Source: Methanoculleus sp. UBA77 (GTDB lineage: Archaea > Halobacteriota > Methanomicrobia > Methanomicrobiales > Methanoculleaceae). Taken from it: DNA of 14,221 nucleotides. A program made the translations under genes and the position numbers. The notes beneath the pieces were generated by a model. The model made no database searches and was not told the origin of the DNA. It worked only from the letters and a program-made list of their open reading frames with translations. This document shows, piece by piece, positions 1-8,476 of the stretch. Numbering within the stretch: position 1 is the first letter of the stretch; each line of letters begins with the position of its first letter. Where the stretch lies: assembly GCA_002499455.1 (NCBI GenBank), contig DALN01000138.1:1-14221 (forward strand), given 5' to 3'.

Positions 1-1
1 G

Positions 2-1150
2 GAGACCTTCCGGAGTTCCCGCGCCGATCATTTCTCCGAGTCCGTCATCCGCGAGATGACGCGGCTTGCGATAGCGAACGACGCCATCAACCTCGCCCAG
101 GGATTTCCCGATTTTCCGTGCCCGCAGGAGTTGAAGGACGCGGCCTGCGCGGCGCTCCATGCCGATGTGAACCAGTATGCGATCACCTGGGGAGACAAGG
201 CCCTCCGGGATGCCCTTTCCCGGAAAGTGGAGGCGTACAACCGGATGAGGTTCGATCCCGAGACCGAGATCACCGTAACGTGCGGCTCGACGGAGGCCAT
301 GATGGCATCCCTCCTTGCCCTGATATCGCCGGGCGACGAGGCGGTCATCTTCGAACCGTTCTATGAGAACTACGGGCCGGACTCCATCATCTCCGGGGCC
401 GTGCCCCGGTTCGTCCGGCTGAAGGACGACTTCTCTCTCGACGAAGAGGCCCTGAAAGCCGCGTTTACGGAGAAGACCCGGGTCCTTATCCTCAACACGC
501 CGAACAACCCGACCGGAAAGGTCTTTTCCCGGCAAGAACTGCGGCTCCTCGCCGATCTCTGCATCGAGCACGATGTCGTCGCGGTCACGGACGAGATCTA
601 CGAACACATCCTCTATGACGGGCGGGAACACATCTCAATCGGCTCTCTTCCCGGAATGGAGGAGAGAACGGTCACGATCGGGAGTTTCTCGAAGACCTAC
701 AGTGTAACGGGCTGGCGGGTCGGATATACCCTGGCCTGCCGGGATCTCTCGGCGCGGATCCGGAAGATCCATGATTTCCTGACCGTTGGGGCCCCGGCGC
801 CACTCCAGCGCGCCTGTGTTGCAGCACTGGAGCTCCCTCCCTCGTATTACCGTGACCTTGCCGATCTCTACGACCGGAAACGGAAGATCCTCTTTTCAGG
901 CCTGACGAAGGCCGGCTTCCGGTGCAGCCTCCCGGAGGGGGCCTACTATATCTTCGCCGAGATCCCGGAGTTCGGGATGAGCGATACGGCGTTCGCCCGG
1001 CACCTCGTCGAGACGGTCGGGGTGGCGGCGGTCCCGGGAAGTTCGTTCTTCCGGGACGGCGGAGAGGACCGGATCCGGTTCACCTTCTCTAAAAAGGACG
1101 AGACCCTTATTGAGGCCGTCCGCAGGCTGGAGCAACTGAACGATCGTTGA
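2..1150 (+). CDS. PLP-dependent class I/II aminotransferase, 5' end outside window
   Basis: Pyridoxal-phosphate aminotransferase that moves an amino group between an amino acid and a 2-oxo acid in the cytoplasm. The frame is open from base 2, and the residues before the first internal ATG (base 56) read as family sequence (SRADHFSESVIREM), so the true start lies left of the window; 382 residues are visible. Numbered from the ATG at 56: INLAQGFPDFP near 11-21, the cofactor-contact motif NTPNNPTGK at 147-155, DEIYEHILYD from 179, the Schiff-base lysine K213 in SFSKTYSVTGW, and a C-terminal RIRFTF that fits the carboxylate-binding arginine region. The sequence resembles the aspartate/methionine/kynurenine aminotransferase branch, but the substrate cannot be read from it. 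It converges with the glycan operon, and nothing ties it to that operon. The family call is firm; the specificity is unknown. Confidence 0.93.
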   Translation, partial: ETFRSSRADHFSESVIREMTRLAIANDAINLAQGFPDFPCPQELKDAACAALHADVNQYAITWGDKALRDALSRKVEAYNRMRFDPETEITVTCGSTEAMMASLLALISPGDEAVIFEPFYENYGPDSIISGAVPRFVRLKDDFSLDEEALKAAFTEKTRVLILNTPNNPTGKVFSRQELRLLADLCIEHDVVAVTDEIYEHILYDGREHISIGSLPGMEERTVTIGSFSKTYSVTGWRVGYTLACRDLSARIRKIHDFLTVGAPAPLQRACVAALELPPSYYRDLADLYDRKRKILFSGLTKAGFRCSLPEGAYYIFAEIPEFGMSDTAFARHLVETVGVAAVPGSSFFRDGGEDRIRFTFSKKDETLIEAVRRLEQLNDR

Positions 1151-1273
1151 GGGTTCTGAAGAGATGTACCGGGATAAAGACGCCGGGGTCTCTCCGTGTC
1201 CCGACCGGAACGGCGCCGTATCCTCCCGGGTAACTCGAAGACGTACGGGTTCATCGGCTGGATCGCTCGATGG

Positions 1274-1319
1274 TGCCGCAGGTTGCGGTATTTGAGGCGC
1301 GGTCGGACGGGGACCGCGC
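1274..1319. terminator. Two adjacent hairpins between convergent genes
   Basis: The 230-bp gap between the convergent aminotransferase and oxidoreductase genes has two adjacent inverted repeats. Bases 1274-1280 pair with 1284-1290 (7 bp, one G-U, 3-nt loop) and are followed by TTT. Bases 1297-1304 pair with 1312-1319 (8 bp perfect, 7-nt loop). They may help end transcription from either side, but there is no long U-tract and chance stems are common in GC-rich DNA. I see no gene in the gap. Confidence 0.3.
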
Positions 1320-1380
1320 AACCGGCACCCGCCCCTCTCCCCGGTGACGCTCCGGGCCCGGCACAGATGGTTGAACTGTG

Positions 1381-3531
1381 TCAGAGCCCGACCTGGCCCG
1401 GATCAATCTCCTTCGGCATCCCGGTATCGATCGACTCCCACGCGAGGAACGTCGCGAGCGTCGTCGCGACGCTGCCGGCAAGGTCCGGCACCTCGCCCTT
1501 CACGAACGCCCGGAGCTCCTCGGCAAACCCCTTCTCCTGGGAAAGCCACCGCTTCTCCCGCGAGGCTTTTCCGTCCCGCCGGAGTTCGAGGTCGCGGAAG
1601 TCGGTGATCCGCCCGACAGCGCCATCACAAAAGACCTCGACGGTCTCTTTGGGGTAGGTGCGGTCGCCGAGCGTCGTGTAGGTGACGGTGCCGAGCGACC
1701 CGTCCGCAAACGCCAGGGTCGCCTGGAAGTTGTCGTACTTCTGGAGGGTCCCGGTCGGCTCGATCGCTCTCGCGTAGACCTGGACCGGCTGCGACCCGGT
1801 CATGTACTGCATGAAGTCGAAGAAGTGGCAGCACTCCGAGATCAGCATCCCCCCGCCCTGCTCGTCGTCGTGGACCCAGTGTTCGGGCGGGATCTGCCCG
1901 GCGTTGACCCGGTAGTGCAGGACCATCGGCGTCGCCCGGTTCCCGAAGAACTCCTTCATCCTCCGGGCGAGCGGCGAATGGCGCCGGTTGAACCCGACCA
2001 TCAGGTGCTGCCCCGACTCGTTCCACGCGGCGACAAGTCTCCGGAGACTTTCGATATCGGTGGCGAGCGGTTTCTCGACGAAGACATCCTTGCCGGCATG
2101 GAGGGCCTCGATCGCCATCGGGGCGTGCAGGTCGTTTCTCGTCGCGATCAGGACCGCATCGATCCCGGGATCCTCGAGGATCTTGCGGTAGTCGGTGGTG
2201 CAGTAGGCAAACCCGTACTTCTTCGCCACCGACTGCGCCGAGAGCCCGGTCGCGGTCGCGACCCCGCCAAGGTTCACGGAGAGCCCGGGGAGGTTCGGGT
2301 AGAGGGCGCTCTGGGCGTGGACCCCGGCGCCGATGCACCCGATCGTCCGGGCCCCGGCCGGCGCCTTCCGCTGCCGTTTCCCCGGCTCGGCCGGGAGGCG
2401 GGCGACGGTGCCGGCAGCCCCCGCACCGTTCGGGCTGTACTGCAGGAGGACCCCGATGAACCGTTCTTTGCCCGTGTTGATGAGGTTATATGCCTCCGGC
2501 GCGCCATCGAGCGGGAAGGTGTGGGTGATCAGCCGGTCGAGGTCGATCTTCTTCTGCTGCACGAGGTCGAGGAAGGCCTCCATGTTCCTCCGTTCGGTCC
2601 ACCGGACGTAGATCGGGTAGTCGATCCCCTTCTCCTCGTAGTTCCGGTCGTAGCGGCCGGGGCCGTAGGACCGGGAGACGACGACCTCCGCCTCTTTTTC
2701 GTAGAAGACGTCGCGGGGCAGGTTCATCCCCACGTTCCCGACGACCACGACCCGGCCCTTGCTCCTGACCAGGCGGCCGGCAGCCTCGACGGGGGCGCTC
2801 GACCGCGTGGCCGCGGTGATGATGACCGCGTCGGCCCCGAACGGCGAGAGCGCCTTCATCCGCTCGTCGAGGCCGTCGTAGTTCGAGACGACGTCGGCGC
2901 CGAGGCTTGCCGCGAGCGCGAGTTTCTCCCGGTCGATATCGATCCCGATCACCCGGCACCCGGCAGCCTTGAGGATCTGGACCGTGAGGAGCCCGATCAG
3001 GCCAAGCCCGATCACCGCGACACTCTCGCCCACCGTGACCTCGGCGTTCCGAACGCCGTGCATCGCGATCGACCCCACAGTCGTGAATGCTGCTTCCCGG
3101 ATACTGACGCCGTCCGGAACCCTGACGCAGAGGTTCTTCGGGACCGCGACGTACTCGGCATGGACCGCATACCCTGCCCCGGCGCAGGCGACCCGGTCGC
3201 CGACCTCAAACTCGTCGGTCCCGGTCGTGACCACCGTCCCCGCGCAGCTGTAGCCGAGCGGCTCGGGCCGCGTAAGACGGCCCATCGCCTGATGGTAGGC
3301 CGAGAGGGGTCCGTCCGTCCCGATCTTCTGGAGGACTTTCTTCACGTCGTCGGGGCGTGCCTTTGCTTTGCCGACGAGCGACTGCTGTGCGAGATTGATC
3401 AGCGACGACTCGGTGCCGGCGCTGATGAGGGAGTAGGCGTTCTGGACGACCACCCCCCTCGTTGCGGCGGGGACGGGCACGTCCTCCACCTGGATAGACC
3501 CTGACTGAAGGTCGAGCAATACCTGTTTCAT
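1381..3531 (-). CDS. Two-domain oxidoreductase: MDR dehydrogenase fused to Gfo/Idh/MocA
   Basis: A 716-residue fusion of two NAD(P)-dependent oxidoreductases. Residues 1-365 are a medium-chain (alcohol-dehydrogenase-like) domain with GYSCAGTV near 93, GDRVACAG near 111 and the nucleotide-binding GLGLIG at 175-180. Residues 395-716 are a Gfo/Idh/MocA domain with a second Rossmann motif GCIGAG at 398-403, the family motif EKPLATD at 486-492 and GGGMLISECCHFFD near 559-572. I chose the ATG at 3531 over those at 3546 and 3552 because it overlaps the upstream stop as ATGA, has a G-rich ribosome-binding stretch just before it, and gives the natural N-terminus MKQVLLDLQ. Such fusions occur in polysaccharide loci, from memory often beside heparinase-like genes. 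It is the last gene of the glycan operon and probably oxidises or epimerises a sugar, but the substrate is not known. No structural-zinc cysteine cluster is evident in the first domain. Confidence 0.9.
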   Translation of the reverse strand: MKQVLLDLQSGSIQVEDVPVPAATRGVVVQNAYSLISAGTESSLINLAQQSLVGKAKARPDDVKKVLQKIGTDGPLSAYHQAMGRLTRPEPLGYSCAGTVVTTGTDEFEVGDRVACAGAGYAVHAEYVAVPKNLCVRVPDGVSIREAAFTTVGSIAMHGVRNAEVTVGESVAVIGLGLIGLLTVQILKAAGCRVIGIDIDREKLALAASLGADVVSNYDGLDERMKALSPFGADAVIITAATRSSAPVEAAGRLVRSKGRVVVVGNVGMNLPRDVFYEKEAEVVVSRSYGPGRYDRNYEEKGIDYPIYVRWTERRNMEAFLDLVQQKKIDLDRLITHTFPLDGAPEAYNLINTGKERFIGVLLQYSPNGAGAAGTVARLPAEPGKRQRKAPAGARTIGCIGAGVHAQSALYPNLPGLSVNLGGVATATGLSAQSVAKKYGFAYCTTDYRKILEDPGIDAVLIATRNDLHAPMAIEALHAGKDVFVEKPLATDIESLRRLVAAWNESGQHLMVGFNRRHSPLARRMKEFFGNRATPMVLHYRVNAGQIPPEHWVHDDEQGGGMLISECCHFFDFMQYMTGSQPVQVYARAIEPTGTLQKYDNFQATLAFADGSLGTVTYTTLGDRTYPKETVEVFCDGAVGRITDFRDLELRRDGKASREKRWLSQEKGFAEELRAFVKGEVPDLAGSVATTLATFLAWESIDTGMPKEIDPGQVGL

Positions 3532-4715
3532 GCGTGGTTCCCCCATATCCATGACTGGCTGAGGCAGTCGAGCACCTCCGAGGTCATGAAGAGGTCGGGA
3601 AAGTTCTTCGACGGCTCAACGGTCGAGGTCCGGATCCCGAACAGCCGGCAGAGGGCTTCAAACGACCGCGTCTCCGCGGTCGGAGCATAGCGCCTGCGGG
3701 CGATCTCGCGGTACATCCCGTAGCCGAACCGGAACGCCCGGTGCCGGAGCGGGTAGCCGCCGAGCGCCGCCGTCTTTGCCGCCGTCGGGACGGACCCGGC
3801 GATATCGATCCAGGAGCCCGGCTCCCACCGGGGCACGAGGCCCTGCACGCTCGCATCCAGTCGGTCGAGCGAACGTTCGGCGTGCTCCCGGTAGCCCCCG
3901 TCGAACCTTGATGCGTAGACGAAGGCGGCGTGGGCAAAGGCATACGCCCCGGTGAGGTAGTAGGCAAAGGAGAGCCCGCTCCTCGACCAGTCGAACCGCC
4001 CGTCGGGACGCTGGGCGTCCGCGAGCCACCGCACCCCCTCAGCGATGCTCGCCTCAACCCGATCGCTCTGGAGGACCTCGTTCGCTCTCGCAAGGTAGTA
4101 GATCGTCACCCCCTGGTAGTGGACGCAGGGGAGGTCGAAGACGTACGGGTAGGTCCCCTTATCGACGGCGTAGGGGTAGAAACCCTCCCGCTGGTGGCGG
4201 ACGACGTTCTCGGCCGCCCGCAGGGCCGCCTCCCGGGCGGGCCGGTCATCATAGCGCCCCGCGTACCGGGCGAGGAACGCCCCGCAGGAGGCGTCGACGT
4301 TTAAGTGGTCGGCGGTATACCCCGACGACTTCAGGAAGCAGCCCGGGCGCATCTCGGCGGCCATGACGAAGTCGCGGGCCTTTTCGAGCGCTTCCTCGTG
4401 CGGATACCGGTCGGCGGCCTCGAGGAGCGCGTCGCCGACGAACGCCGTGATCAGGGCCGAGGGTTCGTTGTAGTTGACGTGGATCTCGTTGTAGGAGCCG
4501 TCCGGGTTCTGGCAGCCCGCGACGTAGGCTAAGATCGGACCCACGAGCGGGTCGCCGCCGGTGCGGAGCATTGCCTTACAGACCTCGGCATGCACGCGGT
4601 TCCGGACGACCGGAAAGACCGGATCGCGGATGTACGCGGTCTCGCCCTCGACGACCGCGAGATCCCGGACCGTCCCGGTGATCCGGGCAAGGAGGGAGTT
4701 CAGGCGCCCGTCCAT
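3528..4715 (-). CDS. Alpha/alpha-toroid-like protein of unknown function in glycan operon
   Basis: A 395-residue protein that I cannot assign to a characterised enzyme. It is rich in helix-forming segments and carries repeat-like motifs typical of alpha/alpha-barrel (toroid) proteins: QNPDGSYNE at 69-77 and QRPDGRFDWS at 235-244. It also has clusters of polar and aromatic residues that could line a pocket: HVNYNEPSA at 79-87, DHLNVDAS at 136-143 and VHYQGVT at 198-204. There is no signal peptide or membrane segment, so it should be cytoplasmic. The ATG at 4715 is preceded by GAGAGG with good spacing. It overlaps the GT4 gene by 16 bp and is joined by an ATGA overlap to the two-domain oxidoreductase, which argues for a shared job. 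Possible roles, all inference, are a glycan epimerase, lyase or glycosidase. It lacks the C-terminal beta-sandwich expected of a full heparinase II/III protein. Confidence 0.8.
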   Translation of the reverse strand: MDGRLNSLLARITGTVRDLAVVEGETAYIRDPVFPVVRNRVHAEVCKAMLRTGGDPLVGPILAYVAGCQNPDGSYNEIHVNYNEPSALITAFVGDALLEAADRYPHEEALEKARDFVMAAEMRPGCFLKSSGYTADHLNVDASCGAFLARYAGRYDDRPAREAALRAAENVVRHQREGFYPYAVDKGTYPYVFDLPCVHYQGVTIYYLARANEVLQSDRVEASIAEGVRWLADAQRPDGRFDWSRSGLSFAYYLTGAYAFAHAAFVYASRFDGGYREHAERSLDRLDASVQGLVPRWEPGSWIDIAGSVPTAAKTAALGGYPLRHRAFRFGYGMYREIARRRYAPTAETRSFEALCRLFGIRTSTVEPSKNFPDLFMTSEVLDCLSQSWIWGNHA

Positions 4716-5908
4716 GTCATCCTCTCGATATGCTGCTTCAGTTTCAGAGCGACCGCTCTCCGGTCGTAATGCGCCGCGACGTACTCCCGGCCCCGGCGTC
4801 CCATCTCCTCCATCCTTGCCGGGTCATCGAGGAGCGAGGAGAGCGTCGCGGCGATGGCCTCCGGCGTGTTCCCGGCGATGACCCCGGCTCCCGACTCCTT
4901 TGCAAGATGGGCGATCTCGCCGTTCCCGCAGCCAACGAAGGGTATCCCGCACGCCATGTATTCGTAGGCTTTCGTCGGGGCGGCATACTCGAGGTTCTCG
5001 AGTCCCTTCAACGGCGCCACCCCGACGAGCGACTCCGAGAGGAGCTGCGGGATCGCCTCCCGCGGGAGGGTCCCCGTGAAGATGACCGAGTTCGTCAGGT
5101 TCTCGGCCTTCACCAGCCGCTCCAGGCTCTCCCGCGTGTCGCCGTCGCCGACGATGAGAAATTTGAGGTTGTAGGCGCCGTTCATCGACTTGACGGCGAG
5201 CGCCACCTTATCGAGGTCCTGCGCGTGCCCGACGTTGCCGGCGTAGATGATCTGCCGTTTCTTCTGGCCGTTTGCGGGTCGGAAGAACTCGGTGTTGACG
5301 CCGTTCGGCATCAACTCTATCGGGGCCGTGACGGTGTAGCGCGACGTGATCCGCCGGCCGAGCTCCTCCGTCGTGACCCCGACGAGGTCTGCCCGGGCAA
5401 GGCACATCTGCTCGAACCGCCGGCTCATCCTCTCGTAGAGGCTCCCCTCGCGGAGGAAGCCGAGGCCGATCGAGGCATCGATCCAGAGGTCGCGGATATC
5501 GAGGATCCACCTGACCCTCGATACCCGCTTCAGGACGTAGCCCGGGATCCCCGTGAAGAGGGGCGGCGCGGAGGTGACGAGCACGTCAAACTGCTTCCCG
5601 TGCAGAAGGAGCCAGAGTGCGGCGTGCAACGGGAAGAGGAGGTAGTACGCCATCCTGCTTGCGAACCCGGGATCCCCGGACCCTGGCTGCCACGTCCAGA
5701 GGCGCACGACCCGGACACCATCTACATTCTGCACGTCTGCCCGCTTCCAGGTGCGGGGAAATGCACCGGTGGGAAACGTGGGGTGAGGCGCGAGCACGGT
5801 CACGTCGACGCCCAGTCTTGCCAGATGCACGGCGGTATCATAGATCCGTGACGCGTTGCCCGATTTTTCGGGTGGGAAATGTTGTGATACGATACAGATC
5901 TGTCTCAT
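4700..5908 (-). CDS. GT4-family glycosyltransferase (GT-B fold)
   Basis: A 402-residue retaining glycosyltransferase with a GT-B fold, predicted to transfer a sugar from a nucleotide donor onto a growing lipid-linked or surface glycan at the cytoplasmic face of the membrane. The N-terminal acceptor domain starts MRQICIVSQHFPPEKSGNASR, typical of the WbuB-like branch. The C-terminal donor domain shows PNGVN at 201-205, YAGNVGHAQDL at 222-232 and the nucleotide-sugar motif PTKAYEYMACGIPFV at 311-325. A hydrophobic stretch at about 88-103 may dip into the membrane; there is no signal peptide. The ATG at 5908 has GAGGAG a few bases upstream. The gene follows wecC after 76 bp with no AT-rich promoter between them, so it is probably read through. 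Its natural partner sugar would be the ManNAcA made by the two upstream genes, but donor and acceptor are inferred only from context. Confidence 0.9.
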   Translation of the reverse strand: MRQICIVSQHFPPEKSGNASRIYDTAVHLARLGVDVTVLAPHPTFPTGAFPRTWKRADVQNVDGVRVVRLWTWQPGSGDPGFASRMAYYLLFPLHAALWLLLHGKQFDVLVTSAPPLFTGIPGYVLKRVSRVRWILDIRDLWIDASIGLGFLREGSLYERMSRRFEQMCLARADLVGVTTEELGRRITSRYTVTAPIELMPNGVNTEFFRPANGQKKRQIIYAGNVGHAQDLDKVALAVKSMNGAYNLKFLIVGDGDTRESLERLVKAENLTNSVIFTGTLPREAIPQLLSESLVGVAPLKGLENLEYAAPTKAYEYMACGIPFVGCGNGEIAHLAKESGAGVIAGNTPEAIAATLSSLLDDPARMEEMGRRGREYVAAHYDRRAVALKLKQHIERMTWTGA

Positions 5909-5978
5909 GCAACTCCTCGTAATCTCTGCTACGGTCGCCGGAGCGGGTAACCAGTTCCTCTCACGTCGAACCGGGTGC

Positions 5979-6000
5979 GGAGGGTTAGAGGTAACCCTCC
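5979..6000 (-). terminator. Hairpin across the wecC stop codon
   Basis: Bases 5979-5986 and 5993-6000 form a perfect 8-bp inverted repeat with a 6-nt loop. The wecC stop codon (5985-5987) lies within it. No U-tract follows on the minus strand, so it may protect or process mRNA, or pause transcription before the GT4 gene, rather than act as a strong terminator. Confidence 0.4.
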
Positions 6001-7358
6001 CGCCCGTTTTGAGAGAGCAGGGAAATAGACGGCGGTGATGTTGATGCGATCGAACGCACGGTTTCTGCGGCGTAAAGCCCCGCAGGAGGCGTGATCTCCC
6101 CGAGAAGCACCTGCTGCGCCGAGACGCCGTCTCCCAGCACGCGGATGGCGAACCCCTGGCCGGCCCATTTCTCGTGATCGAGGATGTTCCTTGCGTCGAC
6201 GACGATCTTGGTCCTCATCGGGAGCCCGGCCGGCTCGATCGTCCGGAAACAGTCGTGGTCGGCGAGGACGACGAGACAGTCGCTCCCGGACGCCGCGTCC
6301 ATGGCATCCATCAGGGGGTGCGGGAACTCCGCCACGTGGGGGTCATGGCACCTGACGGCGTATCCCTCGTTCTCGGCGAGCTGGATGAACTTGATGGCCG
6401 GGCTTTCGCGGGTGTCGCCGATATTGCCCTTGTAGGTGACCCCGAAGACACTGATTGTCGGGTTCCGGATGCCGGAAAGCAGGTTGCGGACGACGTGCAG
6501 CAGATAGTTCGGCATCGAGTCGTTGACCTCCCGTGCCGTCGAGACCATCTTGCAGCGTGTCGAGTTCTCGGTCAGGAACCAGGGGTCGACGGCGATGCAG
6601 TGCCCGCCGACGCCCGGACCCGGGTTGAGGATTGAGACGCGAGGATGCTTGTTTGCGAGGGTGATCGCCTCCCAGACGTTGATCCCGCACTCTTCCGCGA
6701 GCTGGGCGAACTCGTTTGCGAGCGCTATGTTCACGTCGCGGCAGGTATTCTCCATCAGCTTGACGAACTCCGCCGTTCGCGTGTTCGTCTGGTAGATCTG
6801 CCCGCGGACAAATGTCTGGTAGATGGCGGTCGCCCGGTCGGTGGAGTCACGGTCGTATCCACCGATGATCCGGGTGTTGCCGGTCATCTCCTGCAGGGTC
6901 CGGCCGGGTATAGCCCGCTCGGGGCAGTGAGCATAATGGAAGTCCCCGACAGCGATACCGCTCCTCTCGAGTCGCGGGATAACGACACGTTCGCTGGTTC
7001 CGGGCGGGACGGTGGATTCAAGGATGACGAGGTTCCCCGCACTGAGGTAGCGGGCAACCGTCTCGGCGGCCTTCTTGACGTAGGAGAGGTCGGAGACCTT
7101 TGTTGCAGGGTCGAGCGGTGTCGGGACGGCGATCAGGAAGGCATCGGCGGTCTCCGGCTCGGTCTTCGCCACGAACCGTTCTTTCGCCTCGCGGTACAGG
7201 TCGCCGATACCGGGTTCGTTGAACGGAAGATTCCCGTGATTCAGGCAATCCACGACACTCTGTTTAACGTCGACGCCTACAACCTCCGCCCCATGAGCGG
7301 CAAACAGTAGCGCAGTCGGCAGTCCGATGTACCCTAATCCCAGTATACAGATCTTCAT
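5985..7358 (-). CDS. wecC: UDP-N-acetyl-D-mannosamine dehydrogenase
   Basis: An NAD-dependent four-electron dehydrogenase that oxidises UDP-ManNAc to UDP-ManNAcA in the cytoplasm. The 457-residue product starts MKICILGLGYIGLPTA, with the Rossmann motif GLGYIG at 7-12. It has CPERA at 145-149, the active-site region FVKLMENTCRD at 198-208, and the catalytic cysteine C254 in GPGVGGHCIAVDPWF. I prefer the ATG at 7358 to that at 7364 or the far upstream one because a GAGGA ribosome site sits 8 nt before it and family members start here. The epimerase gene lies 19 bp upstream and supports ManNAc rather than GlcNAc or glucose as substrate. One oddity: about 45 residues follow the usual family end (after VLGDGV), which makes it longer than the roughly 420-residue E. 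coli enzyme. Confidence 0.9.
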   Translation of the reverse strand: MKICILGLGYIGLPTALLFAAHGAEVVGVDVKQSVVDCLNHGNLPFNEPGIGDLYREAKERFVAKTEPETADAFLIAVPTPLDPATKVSDLSYVKKAAETVARYLSAGNLVILESTVPPGTSERVVIPRLERSGIAVGDFHYAHCPERAIPGRTLQEMTGNTRIIGGYDRDSTDRATAIYQTFVRGQIYQTNTRTAEFVKLMENTCRDVNIALANEFAQLAEECGINVWEAITLANKHPRVSILNPGPGVGGHCIAVDPWFLTENSTRCKMVSTAREVNDSMPNYLLHVVRNLLSGIRNPTISVFGVTYKGNIGDTRESPAIKFIQLAENEGYAVRCHDPHVAEFPHPLMDAMDAASGSDCLVVLADHDCFRTIEPAGLPMRTKIVVDARNILDHEKWAGQGFAIRVLGDGVSAQQVLLGEITPPAGLYAAETVRSIASTSPPSISLLSQNGREGYL

Positions 7359-7377
7359 GTGCATCTTCCTCAAGCGA

Positions 7378-8457
7378 TTATTGGGACCGTGCGGCTGCAC
7401 AGACCATGATGATCATCTTTCCGGCGATTCCATCGCCGTAGGGGTTCTTCCAGCCGGACTTCCAGGTAGTTGCGGAGCGGACTCCTTCAAGGATCCTCCC
7501 CGACTCGGTACCGACCAGAATGTTCGACCCGATATCCAGCGTCTCCGGCCGCTCGGTGTCGTAGCGCATTGTGGCGCACGGGACGCCGAGAACACAGGTC
7601 TCTTCCTGGACCCCGCCGGAATCAGTCAGCACCACCTTCGCCTGCGACTCGAGCTGCAGGAATTCGAGGAACCCAAAGGGTTTGGTGAGGTTCAATCCGT
7701 CGGTCCCGATGCCGAGTTCCCGGATCCTCTTCTCCGTTCTCGGGTGGACCGGGAAGACGATGGGGAGCGAGAACTCCTTCTGCACGCCCTCGAGCCCTTT
7801 GAGGATCTCCTTGAGCCGTGTGCGGTTGTCCACGTTCTCCTGGCGGTGGGCGGTGACGAGGAAGTATTCGCGGGGCGAGAGATCGAGGTTCTTGAGGACG
7901 TCGACCTTCCTCCTCGCTATCTCGAGGTTCTGGTACACCGCATCGACGACGGTATTGCCGGTCACGCAGATCTTGTGCTCTGCAATCCCCTCTGCAAGGA
8001 GGTTCTGGCGGGCGACTTCCGTCGGGGCAAAGAGGTAGTCCGATATGTGATCGGTGAGCACCCGGTTGATCTCCTCCGGCATCTGGCGATTGAAACTCCG
8101 GAGGCCCGCCTCGATATGGCCGACACGGATATGGAGCTTCGCGGCTGCGAGAGCCGATGCCATGACGGTGTTCGTGTCCCCCTGCACGAGGACGATCTCG
8201 GGGGACTCTTTTATAAGGACGTCCTCGACACCGGTCATGATCTTTGCCGTCTGGGCGGCATGGGTCCCTGAGCCCACGTCGAGGCTGTAGTCGGGATCCG
8301 GGAGTTCGAGTTCCTCAAAGAAGATCCGGTCCATCTCGCGGGAGTAGTGCTGCCCGGAATGAATGATGAAGTAGTCGAGACCCCTGCGCTCGCATTCCCT
8401 GATGACTGGAGACATCTTGATGATCTCCGGCCGCGTACCGAGTACGATGCCGATCAT
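7378..8457 (-). CDS. wecB: UDP-N-acetylglucosamine 2-epimerase (non-hydrolysing)
   Basis: A cytoplasmic enzyme that interconverts UDP-GlcNAc and UDP-ManNAc, the first committed step to UDP-ManNAcA. The 359-residue length fits the family. Conserved motifs are all present: GTRPEIIK at 7-14, HSGQH at 33-37, VQGDT at 91-95, HIEAGLR at 114-120, PEEINR at 127-132, TAHRQEN at 202-208, HPR at 238-240 and TDSGGVQEE at 278-286, followed by ERPET at 302-306. The ATG at 8457 is preceded by GAGAGGTG at good spacing and gives the standard N-terminus MIGIVLGTRPE. It sits 19 bp after the GT2 gene and 19 bp before wecC. The C-terminal tail (MVCAAARSQ) is unremarkable. The non-hydrolysing class is preferred because the dehydrogenase that consumes UDP-ManNAc is next door. 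Confidence 0.95.
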   Translation of the reverse strand: MIGIVLGTRPEIIKMSPVIRECERRGLDYFIIHSGQHYSREMDRIFFEELELPDPDYSLDVGSGTHAAQTAKIMTGVEDVLIKESPEIVLVQGDTNTVMASALAAAKLHIRVGHIEAGLRSFNRQMPEEINRVLTDHISDYLFAPTEVARQNLLAEGIAEHKICVTGNTVVDAVYQNLEIARRKVDVLKNLDLSPREYFLVTAHRQENVDNRTRLKEILKGLEGVQKEFSLPIVFPVHPRTEKRIRELGIGTDGLNLTKPFGFLEFLQLESQAKVVLTDSGGVQEETCVLGVPCATMRYDTERPETLDIGSNILVGTESGRILEGVRSATTWKSGWKNPYGDGIAGKMIIMVCAAARSQ

Positions 8458-8476
8458 GATACACCTCTCATTCCGC

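Noticed and set aside
1151..1380. Possible decayed gene or mobile-element remnant in the convergent gap
   Set aside because: I found no terminal repeats, transposase motifs or coherent reading frame; only two small hairpins can be supported.
896..1657. Open frames across the convergent gap (minus 896-1321, plus 1196-1657)
   Set aside because: Both run mostly over coding sequence of the flanking genes, have low-complexity R/P/S-rich products and lack a ribosome site.
1378..3504. 708-codon open frame on the plus strand
   Set aside because: It lies antisense over the two-domain oxidoreductase. Its product is a proline/arginine/aspartate-rich string without family motifs, as expected from the opposite strand of a GC-rich gene.
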